Positions 33,063 through 42,567 of a stretch of 64,000 nt of DNA are shown here, in pieces. Position 1 is the first letter of the stretch. Each line of letters opens with the position of its first letter. Below the pieces are notes generated by a model. That model made no database searches, was not told the DNA's origin, and saw only the letters and a list, made by a program, of their open reading frames with translations. The DNA is taken from positions 118,578-182,577 of the forward strand of contig NZ_WXVU01000011.1 in the NCBI RefSeq assembly GCF_009900745.1, read 5' to 3'. Source of the stretch: Chryseobacterium sp. c4a (lineage in GTDB: Bacteria > Bacteroidota > Bacteroidia > Flavobacteriales > Weeksellaceae). The translations under genes and the position numbers were made by a program.

Positions 33063-33272
33063 ATGAAAAAATTATGGCTAGGAGCAATTCTTGGGCTTCT
33101 TTTCCTTGGAAGTTGTGCTCAAAACAAAGAAAAAAGAGAGGAATTTAAGGAAGCTCACAATAAAGATTCTTTAAGAAACAGAATGGGTGATTCTGCTGTT
33201 GCCAATTCTGAACCGGCATCGGTAACTCCTGATACTTCAAAAATAAAAACCGACAGTACAAAGACTAAATAA
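33063..33272 (+). CDS. Small lipoprotein under a repeat-containing promoter
   Basis: A 69-residue lipoprotein: MKKLWLGAILGLLFLGSCAQ with Cys18 as the lipidation site, then a charged, low-complexity tail (KEKREEFKEAHNKDSLRN and a Thr/Lys/Asp-rich end). Function unknown. The layout resembles the 32490 lipoprotein. Because its promoter abuts twelve heptamer repeats, its expression may vary between cells. Confidence 0.75.
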   Translation: MKKLWLGAILGLLFLGSCAQNKEKREEFKEAHNKDSLRNRMGDSAVANSEPASVTPDTSKIKTDSTKTK

Positions 33273-33666
33273 AATCGCAAATCCACAGAATATCTGTGGA
33301 CTTGCACTTAAAAAAACTTGACTGAAAAAAAACCGGGCAATCAACCCCGATTATATGATATGTATATATTCTTTTGTAGAATATTTCATTGCATAGGAAA
33401 AGAGGAACCGTGGCTATTTCATGAAAAACGAAATATACACGCGTTCCATATCAAAATTTCATGGTTTGGCTTGTTGTTGGGAGAACATACCTTATTTCAG
33501 GAAAAAGAAAATTCATTCCTTCAAAATTAAAAGGGTAAGATGTGATATGATTGTGGTCATTCCCGTAACACTTTCACAAAGATATGATAGTAGCCGTCTT
33601 ACAAAAAACAATAGGTTATCCATTTTCGTGAAAATAGCAAGACAGAATGGATGAAACTATTCACTT
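33273..33666. other. Intergenic region without a convincing gene
   Basis: About 390 bases. A TCCACAGA/TCTGTGGA stem at about 33282-33300 follows the lipoprotein gene but has no T run. Two overlapping rightward frames of 70-77 codons (33318-33530 and 33421-33654) have no family resemblance or promoter and look like chance. Confidence 0.45.
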
Positions 33667-35295
33667 TTAATCGTTTTCCCGAAAATGAACATTTTTATCT
33701 AATTGATTTTCAAGATCTAGATGCTTAATATACGCAGATGGTGAAAAGTCCGTAACTGCTTTGAATACTGCAGCAAACTTGCTATGTGAAGAAAAACCAC
33801 ATTCATCAGCAAGAATACTGATTTTGTATTGTCTATACTTTTCGTCATTGATAAGTTTATCTACAATATAACTGATTCTTAATCTATTGATATACGTTTT
33901 AAAGTCTGCACTTTTGTGCTGATTGATCACATAAGACAGATACTTGGTATTGGTATTAAGTTCTCCTGCTAAAAATGAAAGAGACATTCCTTTATTGTTG
34001 TAAAGATTTCCTTTTTCAAACTCTTCAAGAAGTTCAAGCAGTTTTGTTTCTGTTTCAGATGTCATCAGAGAGTCATTCCTCTTTCGGTCTGCTTCAGAAT
34101 CTTTTTCGTCTATTTCCTCTACCGATATATTTGAAAATTCAGAATGGGCGGGCTGTCTTAATAATGTTCCTTTATAGCCATTGGTTACTTTTACTTGAGT
34201 TCTTATGATATTCCTCAACTTTGAAAGTTGTCTTTTCTGTCTTATTTTAAAGAAAATAATCAAGCCTACCAATGAAACAAACAATATGATGATAGCCGCA
34301 TTTTTAGCTACATTCATTTGCCCACTTCCTTTATTAACTTTAATTGCAGCTTCTTCTTTAGGTATTCCTGAAAACCCCTGATTACGGGCAGCAATACTGT
34401 CATAAGCTCTCACATATTTCACAGCATATAAAGAGGCTTTAAAATTGTCGCCTGTTCCTTCGTAATAATCATTAATATTGGAATAAACTGCTTTTTTAAG
34501 TTTTAGACTTCGGGAAGTATCCGCAATTTTTTCGGCTTTTTTCAAATATATTTCAGCATCTTTCCAGTTCTTTTGTTTTAAACGAATCCCCCCTAGCCCA
34601 TTATAAACCAGTCCTAATGTACAGCTTCCGTCTTTGAGCAAGTCTTCAGCTTTCCTGTAATAACCTTCAGAAACGACATAATCATTAAGCTTAAAATAAA
34701 CATCTCCCAATAATTGATAGGAAGCCGCCTGGGTTCTTTCTTCATTCTGACTATCAATTTTTCCGAAGTTTTTAAGAGAAAATTCAATGTATTGTATTGC
34801 ATTTACATAGTTGCCTACTTCCATTTCATAAAAAGCCATCTCCTGATTCAACAATCCTTCTGCTTCATTACTTTCCTGAAAACCAGAAATTTGCCTAGAC
34901 GCATTCAGTCCTTTGAAAATATATTTCTTGGCTCTTTCATATAACCCTACCTGTCTATATTGTCTCGCCAATAATCGACATACACTGGCCATCCATTCTC
35001 TATTATTAGCTTGCTCAATTAATGAATGGGCATTTTCGCTAAAACATATTGCTTTTTTAAGTTCACCGCTATGATGGTAAAGCTCTGAGGAAAGCATAAG
35101 ACTTTTCACCTTCTCTGAGGGTTGGCGAGCAGACATGTAGAGTGAATCAGCTGTTTTTATAGCCTTAGGTAAATTTTTATAGGCCATGATAGAGGAAGTC
35201 CTTTCGCACGCCTGATCGAAATTGCTTTTTTTCTGAGCTGATATGAAGATTGCTGTGGTCAGCAAAAACAAAAGTTTCAATAGATTATTAGACAT
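33667..35295 (-). CDS. TPR-containing membrane regulator with AraC-type DNA-binding domain
   Basis: A 542-residue hybrid. It has a signal peptide (LLFLLTTAIFISAQ), periplasmic TPR-like helical repeats (about residues 30-300), one membrane helix (IIILFVSLVGLIIFFKI, near residue 330-350) and a cytoplasmic C-terminal AraC-type helix-turn-helix (LSFLAGELNTNTKYLSYVIN and ILADECGFSSHSKFAAVFK, ending TDFSPSAYIK). This one-component design is common in Bacteroidetes. The stimulus is unknown. It stands alone, convergent with the upstream lipoprotein. Confidence 0.88.
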   Translation of the reverse strand: MSNNLLKLLFLLTTAIFISAQKKSNFDQACERTSSIMAYKNLPKAIKTADSLYMSARQPSEKVKSLMLSSELYHHSGELKKAICFSENAHSLIEQANNREWMASVCRLLARQYRQVGLYERAKKYIFKGLNASRQISGFQESNEAEGLLNQEMAFYEMEVGNYVNAIQYIEFSLKNFGKIDSQNEERTQAASYQLLGDVYFKLNDYVVSEGYYRKAEDLLKDGSCTLGLVYNGLGGIRLKQKNWKDAEIYLKKAEKIADTSRSLKLKKAVYSNINDYYEGTGDNFKASLYAVKYVRAYDSIAARNQGFSGIPKEEAAIKVNKGSGQMNVAKNAAIIILFVSLVGLIIFFKIRQKRQLSKLRNIIRTQVKVTNGYKGTLLRQPAHSEFSNISVEEIDEKDSEADRKRNDSLMTSETETKLLELLEEFEKGNLYNNKGMSLSFLAGELNTNTKYLSYVINQHKSADFKTYINRLRISYIVDKLINDEKYRQYKISILADECGFSSHSKFAAVFKAVTDFSPSAYIKHLDLENQLDKNVHFREND

Positions 35296-35561
35296 AAAAA
35301 AACAAATTATTATTCTTATAATAATTCATCATTTTCTCACGGGTGTCTTTTTGTTTTTTACAAAATTAGTAATATTTTGCTTTTTATTAAAATATTCTAT
35401 TGAAATTTAATCATTTAACTAAAATTATCATTTACATTAATTTTAATAATAAGTCCAAAACAATAGATGTTTTTCTTTCATATAAGCCTAAACCTGTATT
35501 AAAAATAAGGTTCTTTAAAAATTATTTTCAATGTGACGAACTTAAATGTCATCATATTTAT

Positions 35562-35569
35562 TACATTTG
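35562..35569 (+). promoter_or_regulatory. -7 promoter element (TACATTTG) that decides the thioredoxin-like start
   Basis: TACATTTG matches TAnnTTTG and lies between the in-frame ATG at 35533 and the ATG at 35590. Transcription from it would exclude the upstream ATG, which supports 35590 as the real start. Confidence 0.6.
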
Positions 35570-35589
35570 CAGGGAACAAATCGTTTTTT

Positions 35590-36750
35590 ATGAAAAAGAT
35601 CGCTATACTTTCTACTCTTTTTATAGGTGCACTAGCATGGGCACAAGGTATCAAATTTGAGGAAGGCAACTTTGCTTCTATCCTCGCTAAAGCCAAAAAG
35701 GAAAACAAATTGGTGTTTATAGATGCTTATGCATCATGGTGCGGCCCCTGCAAACTGATGGTAAAAAATATTTTCCCATTGAAAAATGTAGGTGACTATT
35801 ATAATTCTCATTTTATCAATGCTAAAATTGATATGGAGAAAGGAGAAGGTATTGATCTTGCTAAAAAATATAATGTAAAGGCATTTCCTACTTACTTATT
35901 CATTGATGGAAATGGTGAAGCGGTACACAGAACGTTGGGATATGTTGAAGAAAAAGATTTCATTCAGTTTGCAAAAGATGCAGAAGATCCGAATAAAAAA
36001 TTGACTTCTTTAAAACAACAATTTGAAAATGGAGAAAAAGAACCTGCTTTTTTGAAGAATCTTGCAGAGCTTACCATATATAACGATTCAGAATTTGCCG
36101 GTAAGGTATTGAATCGCTATTTCCAGGTAAAACCTACGATGGAAGAAGAGGATGCTCAATTGCTTATTGCTGGTACATCCACTACAGAAAGTCCTTTGTA
36201 TAAGATTTTTCAGGATAAAAAAACAGAAATTTTTAAATTTTATCCTGAAGATAAATATGCTAAGATTGACCAAAGCATTAAAATCAATACGATCTCTAAA
36301 AAGGCATATAATTCTGAGACTAAGACCTGGAATGACCCATATTTTCTTGCAGAAATTCAAAAATTAATGAGTAAAGAGGATGCAGAGAAATTATTAAAAA
36401 AACTGAAAGCCAACAGAGCTTTAAAGAATAAAGACATTCCATTGTATGAGAAATTAACTTTAGAACTATACAAAGATTATTCTAAGGCAAGTTCTGCAGA
36501 ATTAAACTCTATTGCCTGGAATTTCTTTGAAAACATAAGCAATAAAACGTCTTTACAACAAGCAGTAGCATGGGGTGAAGAATCTGTAAAAAAGGATCAG
36601 AATTTTGCCAATACAGATACTCTTGCTAATCTTTACAATAAGGTGGGTGACAAGAAAAACGCAAAAATTTGGGCTGAAAAATCTATAGAACTGGCTAAAA
36701 GCTCAGGCCAGGATAGTTCTGATACGGAAAAATTATTGAAAAGTCTTTAA
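35590..36750 (+). CDS. Periplasmic thioredoxin-like protein with a helical C-terminal domain
   Basis: A 386-residue protein with a signal peptide (MKKIAILSTLFIGALAWAQG), a thioredoxin domain with the active site ASWCGPCK near residue 50, and a long helical C-terminal part resembling TPR repeats (AVAWGEESVKKDQ, TLANLYNKVGDKKNAKIWA). It probably handles thiol-disulphide exchange in the periplasm. The start is set at 35590, not 35533, on the strength of the signal peptide and promoter position. It is followed by a strong terminator. Confidence 0.88.
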   Translation: MKKIAILSTLFIGALAWAQGIKFEEGNFASILAKAKKENKLVFIDAYASWCGPCKLMVKNIFPLKNVGDYYNSHFINAKIDMEKGEGIDLAKKYNVKAFPTYLFIDGNGEAVHRTLGYVEEKDFIQFAKDAEDPNKKLTSLKQQFENGEKEPAFLKNLAELTIYNDSEFAGKVLNRYFQVKPTMEEEDAQLLIAGTSTTESPLYKIFQDKKTEIFKFYPEDKYAKIDQSIKINTISKKAYNSETKTWNDPYFLAEIQKLMSKEDAEKLLKKLKANRALKNKDIPLYEKLTLELYKDYSKASSAELNSIAWNFFENISNKTSLQQAVAWGEESVKKDQNFANTDTLANLYNKVGDKKNAKIWAEKSIELAKSSGQDSSDTEKLLKSL

Positions 36751-36772
36751 TAGATAAAAGTATAAAAATAAA

Positions 36773-36799
36773 AACCGCAGAATGTTCTGCGGTTTTTTT
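36773..36799 (+). terminator. Terminator of the thioredoxin-like gene
   Basis: AACCGCAGAA and TTCTGCGGTT form a perfect ten-pair stem around TG, followed by a T run, 22 bases after the stop. The IS3-family element begins 15 bases further on. Confidence 0.85.
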
Positions 36800-36857
36800 A
36801 TGTGTTTGTCTCGTCCTGAAAAAGGTTGACTAAAAAACGCTAAAATCAGTCATCCTT

Positions 36858-37220
36858 ATGAAATTAAAAAAAACATCTTCTCCTGTACAAGAATACAGTG
36901 AAGCTTTCAAAAGACAGGTTGTCTCTTAATATGAACGGGGATTATATACAAAATCCCAATTACAAACCCGATACAACATTCGAGGTAATTCATGCATTCC
37001 GAGTTGGTTAATAAAATTTGGTAACTTTAGTTATGAAAAACAGCTAAGTAAAGGTAGGCCAATGAAAGATCCGCAGAAACAAAAAATCAAAGAGCTTGAA
37101 GCAGCTTTAGCCAAAAAAGAAGAAGAGCTTAAAGTATTCAGGAAGTTTATAGAAATCGCAGAACGAGAGCTTAAGATTGAGATTGTAAAAAAGTCTGGTT
37201 CCAATCAATCCAGGAAATAA
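36858..37220 (+). pseudogene. IS3-family orfA (transposase helix-turn-helix), nonsense mutation
   Basis: A 120-codon frame starting MKLKKTSSPVQEYSEAFKRQ. An in-frame TAA at 36927-36929 follows residue 23, in the position of the usual Glu of the RQVV-E-YERG motif; a single G-to-T change of GAA would give it. Downstream the frame stays open through the helix-turn-helix and a leucine-zipper-like Lys/Glu-rich helix to the stop at 37218-37220. With this stop the element should not move by itself, unless translation re-starts downstream. Confidence 0.85.
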
Positions 37221-37258
37221 GGTTAGATACTACACTTACACTGGAAGATATCTGCCGA

Positions 37259-38110
37259 TTGTTTGGATATAGCAAACAAGCTTATTACAAGAGGAAAAAA
37301 CGCTCCACGTTGAATAATAACGATGATAGAGCCATAGAGTTGGTATTATCCATCCGTAAAAAGATGCCTAAGATAGGCACTCGAAAACTTTATGTATTGC
37401 TTAAAAATGATTTTGAGAAAGAGGAACTCCATATAGGAAGAGATCGTTTATTCAATCTTTTAAGATTAAATTATCTTTTGATTCCCAGAAAACACAGTTA
37501 CTTCAAAACAACGAATTCCAGACATTGGATGAAGAAATACCCCAATATCATCAAAGAGAAGGAACTGAAGTGTTCAGAAAAGGTCTGGGTTGCAGACATT
37601 ACCTATCTGAAGACCAAAGAGAAGAGTTATTATCTTCATTTGATTACCGATGCGTATTCGAAGAAAATTGTAGGATATGAATTGAGTGATAATTTACAGA
37701 CCAGCTCCACATTGAAGGCATTAAAACAAGCTATAAAGAACAGGTTGTACAAGCATTCATTAATTCATCATTCAGACAGGGGACTACAGTATTGCAGTAA
37801 AGAATATACCGAAATGCTGAAGAAAAGTGATATTCTTATCAGTATGACCGAAAACTCGGATCCTTATGAAAATGCTGTAGCGGAGAGAGTGAATGGCATT
37901 CTGAAATATGAATTTGGATTGATTGATACTTTTGAAGACTTTAAAAATCTCTCACAACAGCTTGAACAATCAATTTACTATTATAATAATTTAAGACCGC
38001 ATTGTTCCCTGAACTACAACATTCCAAGCCAAGTACACATGAAAAATAATGTGAAATTAAAAACATATAAAAAACAAAATCAGAATAGGAAAATTCCTAC
38101 TCTGATTTAA
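37259..38110 (+). CDS. IS3-family orfB transposase (DDE integrase domain)
   Basis: A 283-residue integrase-core transposase. It has an HTH_21-type region (KKMPKIGTRKLYVLL) and the rve core with the catalytic acidic residues in VWVADITYLKT, HHSDRGLQYCS and ENAVAERVNGILKYE. The open frame extends upstream of the listed TTG, through EDICRLFGYSKQAYYK, to the A6G slippery site of orfA, so it is normally made as an OrfAB frameshift fusion. OrfB itself looks intact. Confidence 0.9.
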   Translation: MFGYSKQAYYKRKKRSTLNNNDDRAIELVLSIRKKMPKIGTRKLYVLLKNDFEKEELHIGRDRLFNLLRLNYLLIPRKHSYFKTTNSRHWMKKYPNIIKEKELKCSEKVWVADITYLKTKEKSYYLHLITDAYSKKIVGYELSDNLQTSSTLKALKQAIKNRLYKHSLIHHSDRGLQYCSKEYTEMLKKSDILISMTENSDPYENAVAERVNGILKYEFGLIDTFEDFKNLSQQLEQSIYYYNNLRPHCSLNYNIPSQVHMKNNVKLKTYKKQNQNRKIPTLI

Positions 38111-38186
38111 GTATATTTGAATTAGTAAACCAGTCAACCTTTTTCAGGACTAGTCAGTTTGGTTTTTTATACCGTTCTTAGTTTCA

Positions 38187-39209
38187 TTAATATTCAAAAA
38201 GAACACTTCCCCAAGTGAATCCACTACCAAAAGCGGAAAGAAGGACTAGGTCACCTCTTTTAATTTTGCCTTGTTCAATGGCCTCGCTTAAAGCGATAGG
38301 AATAGAAGCTGCTGTTGTATTTCCGTATTTCTGAATGTTGTTGAAGATTTTTTCATCCGGCAATCCAAACTTCTGCTGAACAAACTGAGCTATTCTCAGA
38401 TTCGCCTGGTGTGGAATAAACATATCAAGATCTTCGATTGTTTTTCCAGCTTTATTTAAAGCCTCCATCATGGTTTCCGGGAATCTTGTTACCGCATGTT
38501 TGAATACGAAGTTTCCGTTCATGATAGGATATACTTCTTTGTCTGTTACATTTTCAGGTTCTTTTCTCATTCTGTCGCTCCATCCGAACTTAGAACCTGG
38601 GAATTGTGTACATAATTCATCGGCATATTTCCCCTCAGAATGCATATTGACCGCTAATACATCTCCTGCTTTTTCGTCTTCTGTTGCTGAAAGAACTATA
38701 GCTCCTGCTCCATCTCCAAAAATAACAGAAACACCTCTTCCTTCATCAGAAAAATCTAACCCGAAAGAATGAATTTCTGCCCCTACCACAAGGATATTTT
38801 TATAAGTTCCCGATTTAATGAAAGCATTAGCTACACTCATAGAATATACGAATCCTGAACACTGATTTCTTACGTCTAATGCTCCAATGGTATCACATCC
38901 CAGCATATCCTGAAGTAAAACGCCACACCCTGGAAAATAATAATCCGGAGAAAGGGTTGCAAAAACAATATAGTCGATATCTTTAGCTGTTAAACCTGCA
39001 TTTTCAATAGCCTTTTCTGATGCCTTGAAGCCTAAGTAAGCTGCAGTTTCCTGAGAATCATTTCTGTTTTTTCTGTGTCTTCGCTCCTTGATGCCTGTTC
39101 TTTCGGTAATCCATTCATCATTGGTAGTCATTAGTTTTGCTAGATCATCATTTGTAACAATGTTATCTGGGACATAAAATCCCACACCTTTTATTGTACT
39201 TTTAATCAT
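38187..39209 (-). CDS. fabH: Beta-ketoacyl-ACP synthase III
   Basis: A 340-residue KAS III, which starts fatty-acid synthesis by condensing acyl-CoA with malonyl-ACP. The catalytic triad is visible: Cys in DVRNQCSGFVYSM, His in FIPHQANLRI and Asn in KYGNTTAASIP. The N-terminal GVGFYVPDNIVTNDDLA and ERTGIKERR stretches are typical. No other fatty-acid genes are adjacent, so this may be a second KAS III rather than the housekeeping copy beside plsX; the window cannot tell. Confidence 0.93.
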   Translation of the reverse strand: MIKSTIKGVGFYVPDNIVTNDDLAKLMTTNDEWITERTGIKERRHRKNRNDSQETAAYLGFKASEKAIENAGLTAKDIDYIVFATLSPDYYFPGCGVLLQDMLGCDTIGALDVRNQCSGFVYSMSVANAFIKSGTYKNILVVGAEIHSFGLDFSDEGRGVSVIFGDGAGAIVLSATEDEKAGDVLAVNMHSEGKYADELCTQFPGSKFGWSDRMRKEPENVTDKEVYPIMNGNFVFKHAVTRFPETMMEALNKAGKTIEDLDMFIPHQANLRIAQFVQQKFGLPDEKIFNNIQKYGNTTAASIPIALSEAIEQGKIKRGDLVLLSAFGSGFTWGSVLFEY

Positions 39210-39282
39210 ATAGTTTTATAATTTTGGCAAAGATAAAACTTATTTAACACATAGTTTTTCAAAATATTAGTATTTTTACTTT

Positions 39283-40182
39283 ATGCCAATTGATACGATA
39301 TACAGAAGTACCCACTGCGAATGGGTAGATGTAGAGGCTCCTACTGCAGAAGACCTAAAATTCCTTCATGAACGATACGAAATCAACAATCTTCTTCTGG
39401 AAGATACCATAGATCCTAATCACCTTCCAAAATATGAAGAAGACGGAAATGTAAAATTCTTTCTTCTCCGTGAAAGTACAGAGCTGGAAAGAAAAAATCT
39501 GAACACCATCAGTGATATCAGCACAAAGATTGCGATTTTCATTCTGGATAAAACCATTATCACCATCCATAGGATGAAAACCAGAAGTATTTCTGAAACA
39601 AAAAAGAAACTTTCTCTCATTCAGGAAGAAGCTACTCCACAAAAAGTAGCTTTAATGATCGCCATATTGATTATGAAAAGTTTTGATGATGAATCGGTAA
39701 GTTTACTGGAAACCATGGACAATATTGAAAATGAGATCTTCCTCAAGAATACTAACCACACCAGCCAGATCCGAAGATTGTACAAACTGAAACGAAAATC
39801 CGGGTTGAACTCGCGGGTTTTGGTGATTTCAACAGATGCCATCGACAAGTTCAAGCTTTTGAACCTGCAAGACTCTGAAATTGTGGATTTAAAGGATAAA
39901 CACAAGGATGTAGTGGCCGATTTTGACCATTTAAATATACAGATCACCAACCTTATTTCAATGTTTTTGGCGCTTTCGGATCAAAAAGCTAACCAGGTGA
40001 TGAAAGTGTTGGCCATTTACTCAGTATATTTCTTACCTATCACCTTTATTGCCGGTGTGTACGGAATGAACTTTGAGAATATGCCTGAACTTCATCATAA
40101 ACATGGTTATTTTATAACATTGGGGGTAATGGCTACCGTTGTTATCAGTACATTTATCTATGTGAGACGCAGACAATGGTGA
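39283..40182 (+). CDS. corA: CorA-family Mg2+/Co2+ transporter
   Basis: A 299-residue CorA-like channel. A long cytoplasmic alpha/beta domain is followed by two C-terminal membrane helices with the pore-loop motif YGMNFENMPE between them and a basic RRRQW end. The length is slightly short but within the family. It is divergent from fabH across 73 bases. Confidence 0.93.
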   Translation: MPIDTIYRSTHCEWVDVEAPTAEDLKFLHERYEINNLLLEDTIDPNHLPKYEEDGNVKFFLLRESTELERKNLNTISDISTKIAIFILDKTIITIHRMKTRSISETKKKLSLIQEEATPQKVALMIAILIMKSFDDESVSLLETMDNIENEIFLKNTNHTSQIRRLYKLKRKSGLNSRVLVISTDAIDKFKLLNLQDSEIVDLKDKHKDVVADFDHLNIQITNLISMFLALSDQKANQVMKVLAIYSVYFLPITFIAGVYGMNFENMPELHHKHGYFITLGVMATVVISTFIYVRRRQW

Positions 40183-40417
40183 TCTTATGAAGGAATATAT
40201 TTCTCCTGCAGATTTTGTTGATAATACTGCAAAAGAACATGCTTAATCAGCAAAAGCTGTGAGAGAATTCAATATAACATTATCCTAAATGTTCTCAATA
40301 TAAAAAAGATGATCAATCTTTATCTTATGGTTTACAAATAAACAGTAATTTAGAGATTGCTCCACCTACAGTTTACAATGACCTAAACAAAATATTAAGA
40401 CCCGAAAACCAGAGACC
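40183..40417. other. Intergenic region with gene-like remnants
   Basis: Between corA and the patatin gene. It holds a 19-codon frame starting right after corA (40187) and a 47-codon frame without ATG at 40278-40421 that reads like protein (SYGLQINSNLEIAPPTVYND). These may be remnants of a decayed gene. No promoter was identified. Confidence 0.3.
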
Positions 40418-42004
40418 ATGAAAACTGAAGATCTTAACAAAATTCTGCAGGATAATTCTCTTTCACAGGCATCCAAAGATAAACTGGTTTCTTTGTATGG
40501 AAATATCTCTGCTAAAGAATTTTCTGATCTTTTGGATGCAGAGGGAAATCAATATATAGAATTTGTTCAGGAAGGTGGTGGTGTCTGGGGAAGTGCATTG
40601 GTAGGTTATCTTTATGGCCTGGAAATCTTTGGAATCCGTTTTTTGAAAATAGCAGGAACCAGTGCCGGAGCTATCAATACCATGCTTATTGCCGCTTGCA
40701 AAACAAAGGAAGAACCTAAAAGCGAACTGATTAAAGAGATTCTTTTTAGCTGGAACTTTGCTGATTTTATGGATGGGAAAACGTATGTAAAAACAACCCT
40801 TCACGGGATGTTGAACAATAAAGACTTCTTTAAAATCAATGCTATTATTGCTGTTATTTTATTCATTATTCTCGTTAGTATTCCTTTTGCAGCTCCTTCG
40901 GGAAGTATTCTGAGTGCCAAACTGATGTTTTTAATTCCTTTGATTCCGGCGCTTATTCTTTTTCTCTGTATCAAAAAATTATACAATAATTTCAGAAAGG
41001 AAAATAGCGGGCTTAATCCCGGAAATATATTTTTAAATACGATGAAAGCAGCTTTGGATAATTTTGGAATTCAAACCGTAGCCAATCTTAATGAGAAATT
41101 TATACAAAAAGAACATGATCTGAACCTGAACTATCGCTATGGAAACGAACAGGAATATTATAACATCACTTTAGCCAGTATTGAAAAAATCAAAGCTAAA
41201 AACCTGGAACACATTGATCAAACCCGATATAAAATCTTTTACGACAGTGCTGTGAACAATGATTATTATAAAAACAACCCTTTTTACCTTCTTCGATCTG
41301 AGTATGTTGTGATTGCTACAGATATCAATGCCAAAATAAAAGTAGAACTTCCTACCATGGCCAATTTATACTGGTCTGAAGAAGAGTTAAAACATATCAG
41401 TCCCGCAGAATTTGTAAGAGCTTCCATGTCTGTCCCTTTTTTCTTTGAACCTTTTCAGAAGAGAATCAATAAGGATGACAGTTCGGTAAAATATGCATGG
41501 AGATTTTGGATGAATACAAAAAAGGAAGATATTAATCCTGTTGGTGTTTTCATTGATGGCGGCAGTATTTCCAATTTCCCTATTGATCTGTTTCATGCAG
41601 ATGAAGTCTTCTATCCTAGGATGCCTCTTTTTGGAGTACAATTGACGAGTGATTCTGATCTTCTTTCTGAAAAAGGAAAAACCAGTGAGGAAATCCTCAA
41701 AACGCCTTTTAGTTATGCCGGAAATATCATCAGTACTTTAAAGGGTTTTAATGATAAAACCTTTCTTACTAAACATAGTTTCTATAAGCTGTACAGCATA
41801 CAGACTGTCAATTGTGGAACCAGCAGCTGGCTTAATTTCTTTATGAAAAGAGAAGAGAAAGAAGATCTTTTCAACAGAGGTTTTCAGGCTGCCCTTGACT
41901 TCCTGAACCAGTTTGATTGGGAAAAATATAAGTATGAACGCATGATGCTTACTATGAAGGAAAAGAAAATACTGAAGGAAGAGGATACGCCTACGGTGGG
42001 ATAA
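40418..42004 (+). CDS. Patatin-like phospholipase
   Basis: A 528-residue patatin-family acyl hydrolase. The oxyanion motif GGGVWG is at residues 53-58, the nucleophile Ser82 lies in GTSAG (residues 80-84), and the catalytic Asp is in FIDGGSISNFP. Between the nucleophile and the rest of the domain there is an unusual insertion with two hydrophobic helices (about residues 140-190), so it is probably membrane-associated. It should cleave fatty acids from phospholipids or other lipids. Confidence 0.88.
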   Translation: MKTEDLNKILQDNSLSQASKDKLVSLYGNISAKEFSDLLDAEGNQYIEFVQEGGGVWGSALVGYLYGLEIFGIRFLKIAGTSAGAINTMLIAACKTKEEPKSELIKEILFSWNFADFMDGKTYVKTTLHGMLNNKDFFKINAIIAVILFIILVSIPFAAPSGSILSAKLMFLIPLIPALILFLCIKKLYNNFRKENSGLNPGNIFLNTMKAALDNFGIQTVANLNEKFIQKEHDLNLNYRYGNEQEYYNITLASIEKIKAKNLEHIDQTRYKIFYDSAVNNDYYKNNPFYLLRSEYVVIATDINAKIKVELPTMANLYWSEEELKHISPAEFVRASMSVPFFFEPFQKRINKDDSSVKYAWRFWMNTKKEDINPVGVFIDGGSISNFPIDLFHADEVFYPRMPLFGVQLTSDSDLLSEKGKTSEEILKTPFSYAGNIISTLKGFNDKTFLTKHSFYKLYSIQTVNCGTSSWLNFFMKREEKEDLFNRGFQAALDFLNQFDWEKYKYERMMLTMKEKKILKEEDTPTVG

Positions 42005-42041
42005 GGATTTTTAAGTATTTTAGCTGAAAAGCAAACTCATT

Positions 42042-42542
42042 ATGAAATACATCTGTGAATGCTGTGGCGAAGAAAAAGAAGACTGGCCTGCACTGGCCTA
42101 TAATTCACCTTATTTCTATTCTTGTTTATCTGAGGAAGAACAGAAAAATGCTGAACTTACTTCAGACCTTTGTGTAGTTAAAACTCCTGAAGATACTCAT
42201 CGATTTATCCGCACTGTTTTAATACAGGAAGTTACCGATGACTGCAGGGATCTTGATTATGGAGTCTGGGTTTCATTAAGTGAAAAAAGCTATACTGAAT
42301 ATGTCGAAAATTACGATAATAAAGAATTCAAAGCTGAATATTTCGGATGGCTTAATACCTATCTTCCTGACTATGATTTTTCTGAGAGCATTCCTACAAC
42401 AGTTGTGGTAGACAATACCATCGGCCGTCCGTTTGTTTTTCCTCATCAAAGCTATGAGCATCCTTTTGTACATGATTTTTATAATGGAATTACAAAAGAC
42501 GAGGCAGAGAAAAGGATTAACAGGGTTTTAAATAGCAAATAA
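42042..42542 (+). CDS. DUF2199 domain protein
   Basis: A 166-residue cytoplasmic protein with an N-terminal zinc-ribbon-like start (YICECCGEEKEDWPALAY), followed by the DUF2199 hallmark stretch with RFIRTVLIQEV and YGVWVSLSEKSY. Function unknown. It begins a run of three closely spaced uncharacterised genes. Confidence 0.85.
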   Translation: MKYICECCGEEKEDWPALAYNSPYFYSCLSEEEQKNAELTSDLCVVKTPEDTHRFIRTVLIQEVTDDCRDLDYGVWVSLSEKSYTEYVENYDNKEFKAEYFGWLNTYLPDYDFSESIPTTVVVDNTIGRPFVFPHQSYEHPFVHDFYNGITKDEAEKRINRVLNSK

Positions 42543-42567
42543 TACTGAACAGACCTGAAATTCAACT

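Larger units (their letters stand above)
36814..38149 (+). mobile_element. IS3-family (IS150-like) insertion sequence with inactivated orfA
   Basis: Perfect 18-base terminal inverted repeats TCCTGAAAAAGGTTGACT (36814-36831) and AGTCAACCTTTTTCAGGA (38132-38149) bound about 1336 bases. Inside are orfA and an orfB in the -1 frame relative to it, with an A6G slippery sequence at 37187-37193. OrfA carries an internal TAA. I could not find a clear target-site duplication, which suggests an old insertion. It sits between the thioredoxin-like gene and fabH and interrupts no recognised gene. Confidence 0.88.

Noticed and set aside
33318..33654. Two overlapping rightward frames of 70 and 77 codons
   Set aside because: No promoter, signal or family resemblance; composition unlike neighbouring genes.
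35533..35589. A 19-residue extension of the thioredoxin-like protein
   Set aside because: It would precede the signal peptide, and a -7 promoter element lies downstream of that ATG.
36814..38149. The IS3 element as a gene disruption
   Set aside because: The left flank is just beyond a complete gene with its own terminator and the right flank precedes the fabH stop; both neighbouring genes are whole.
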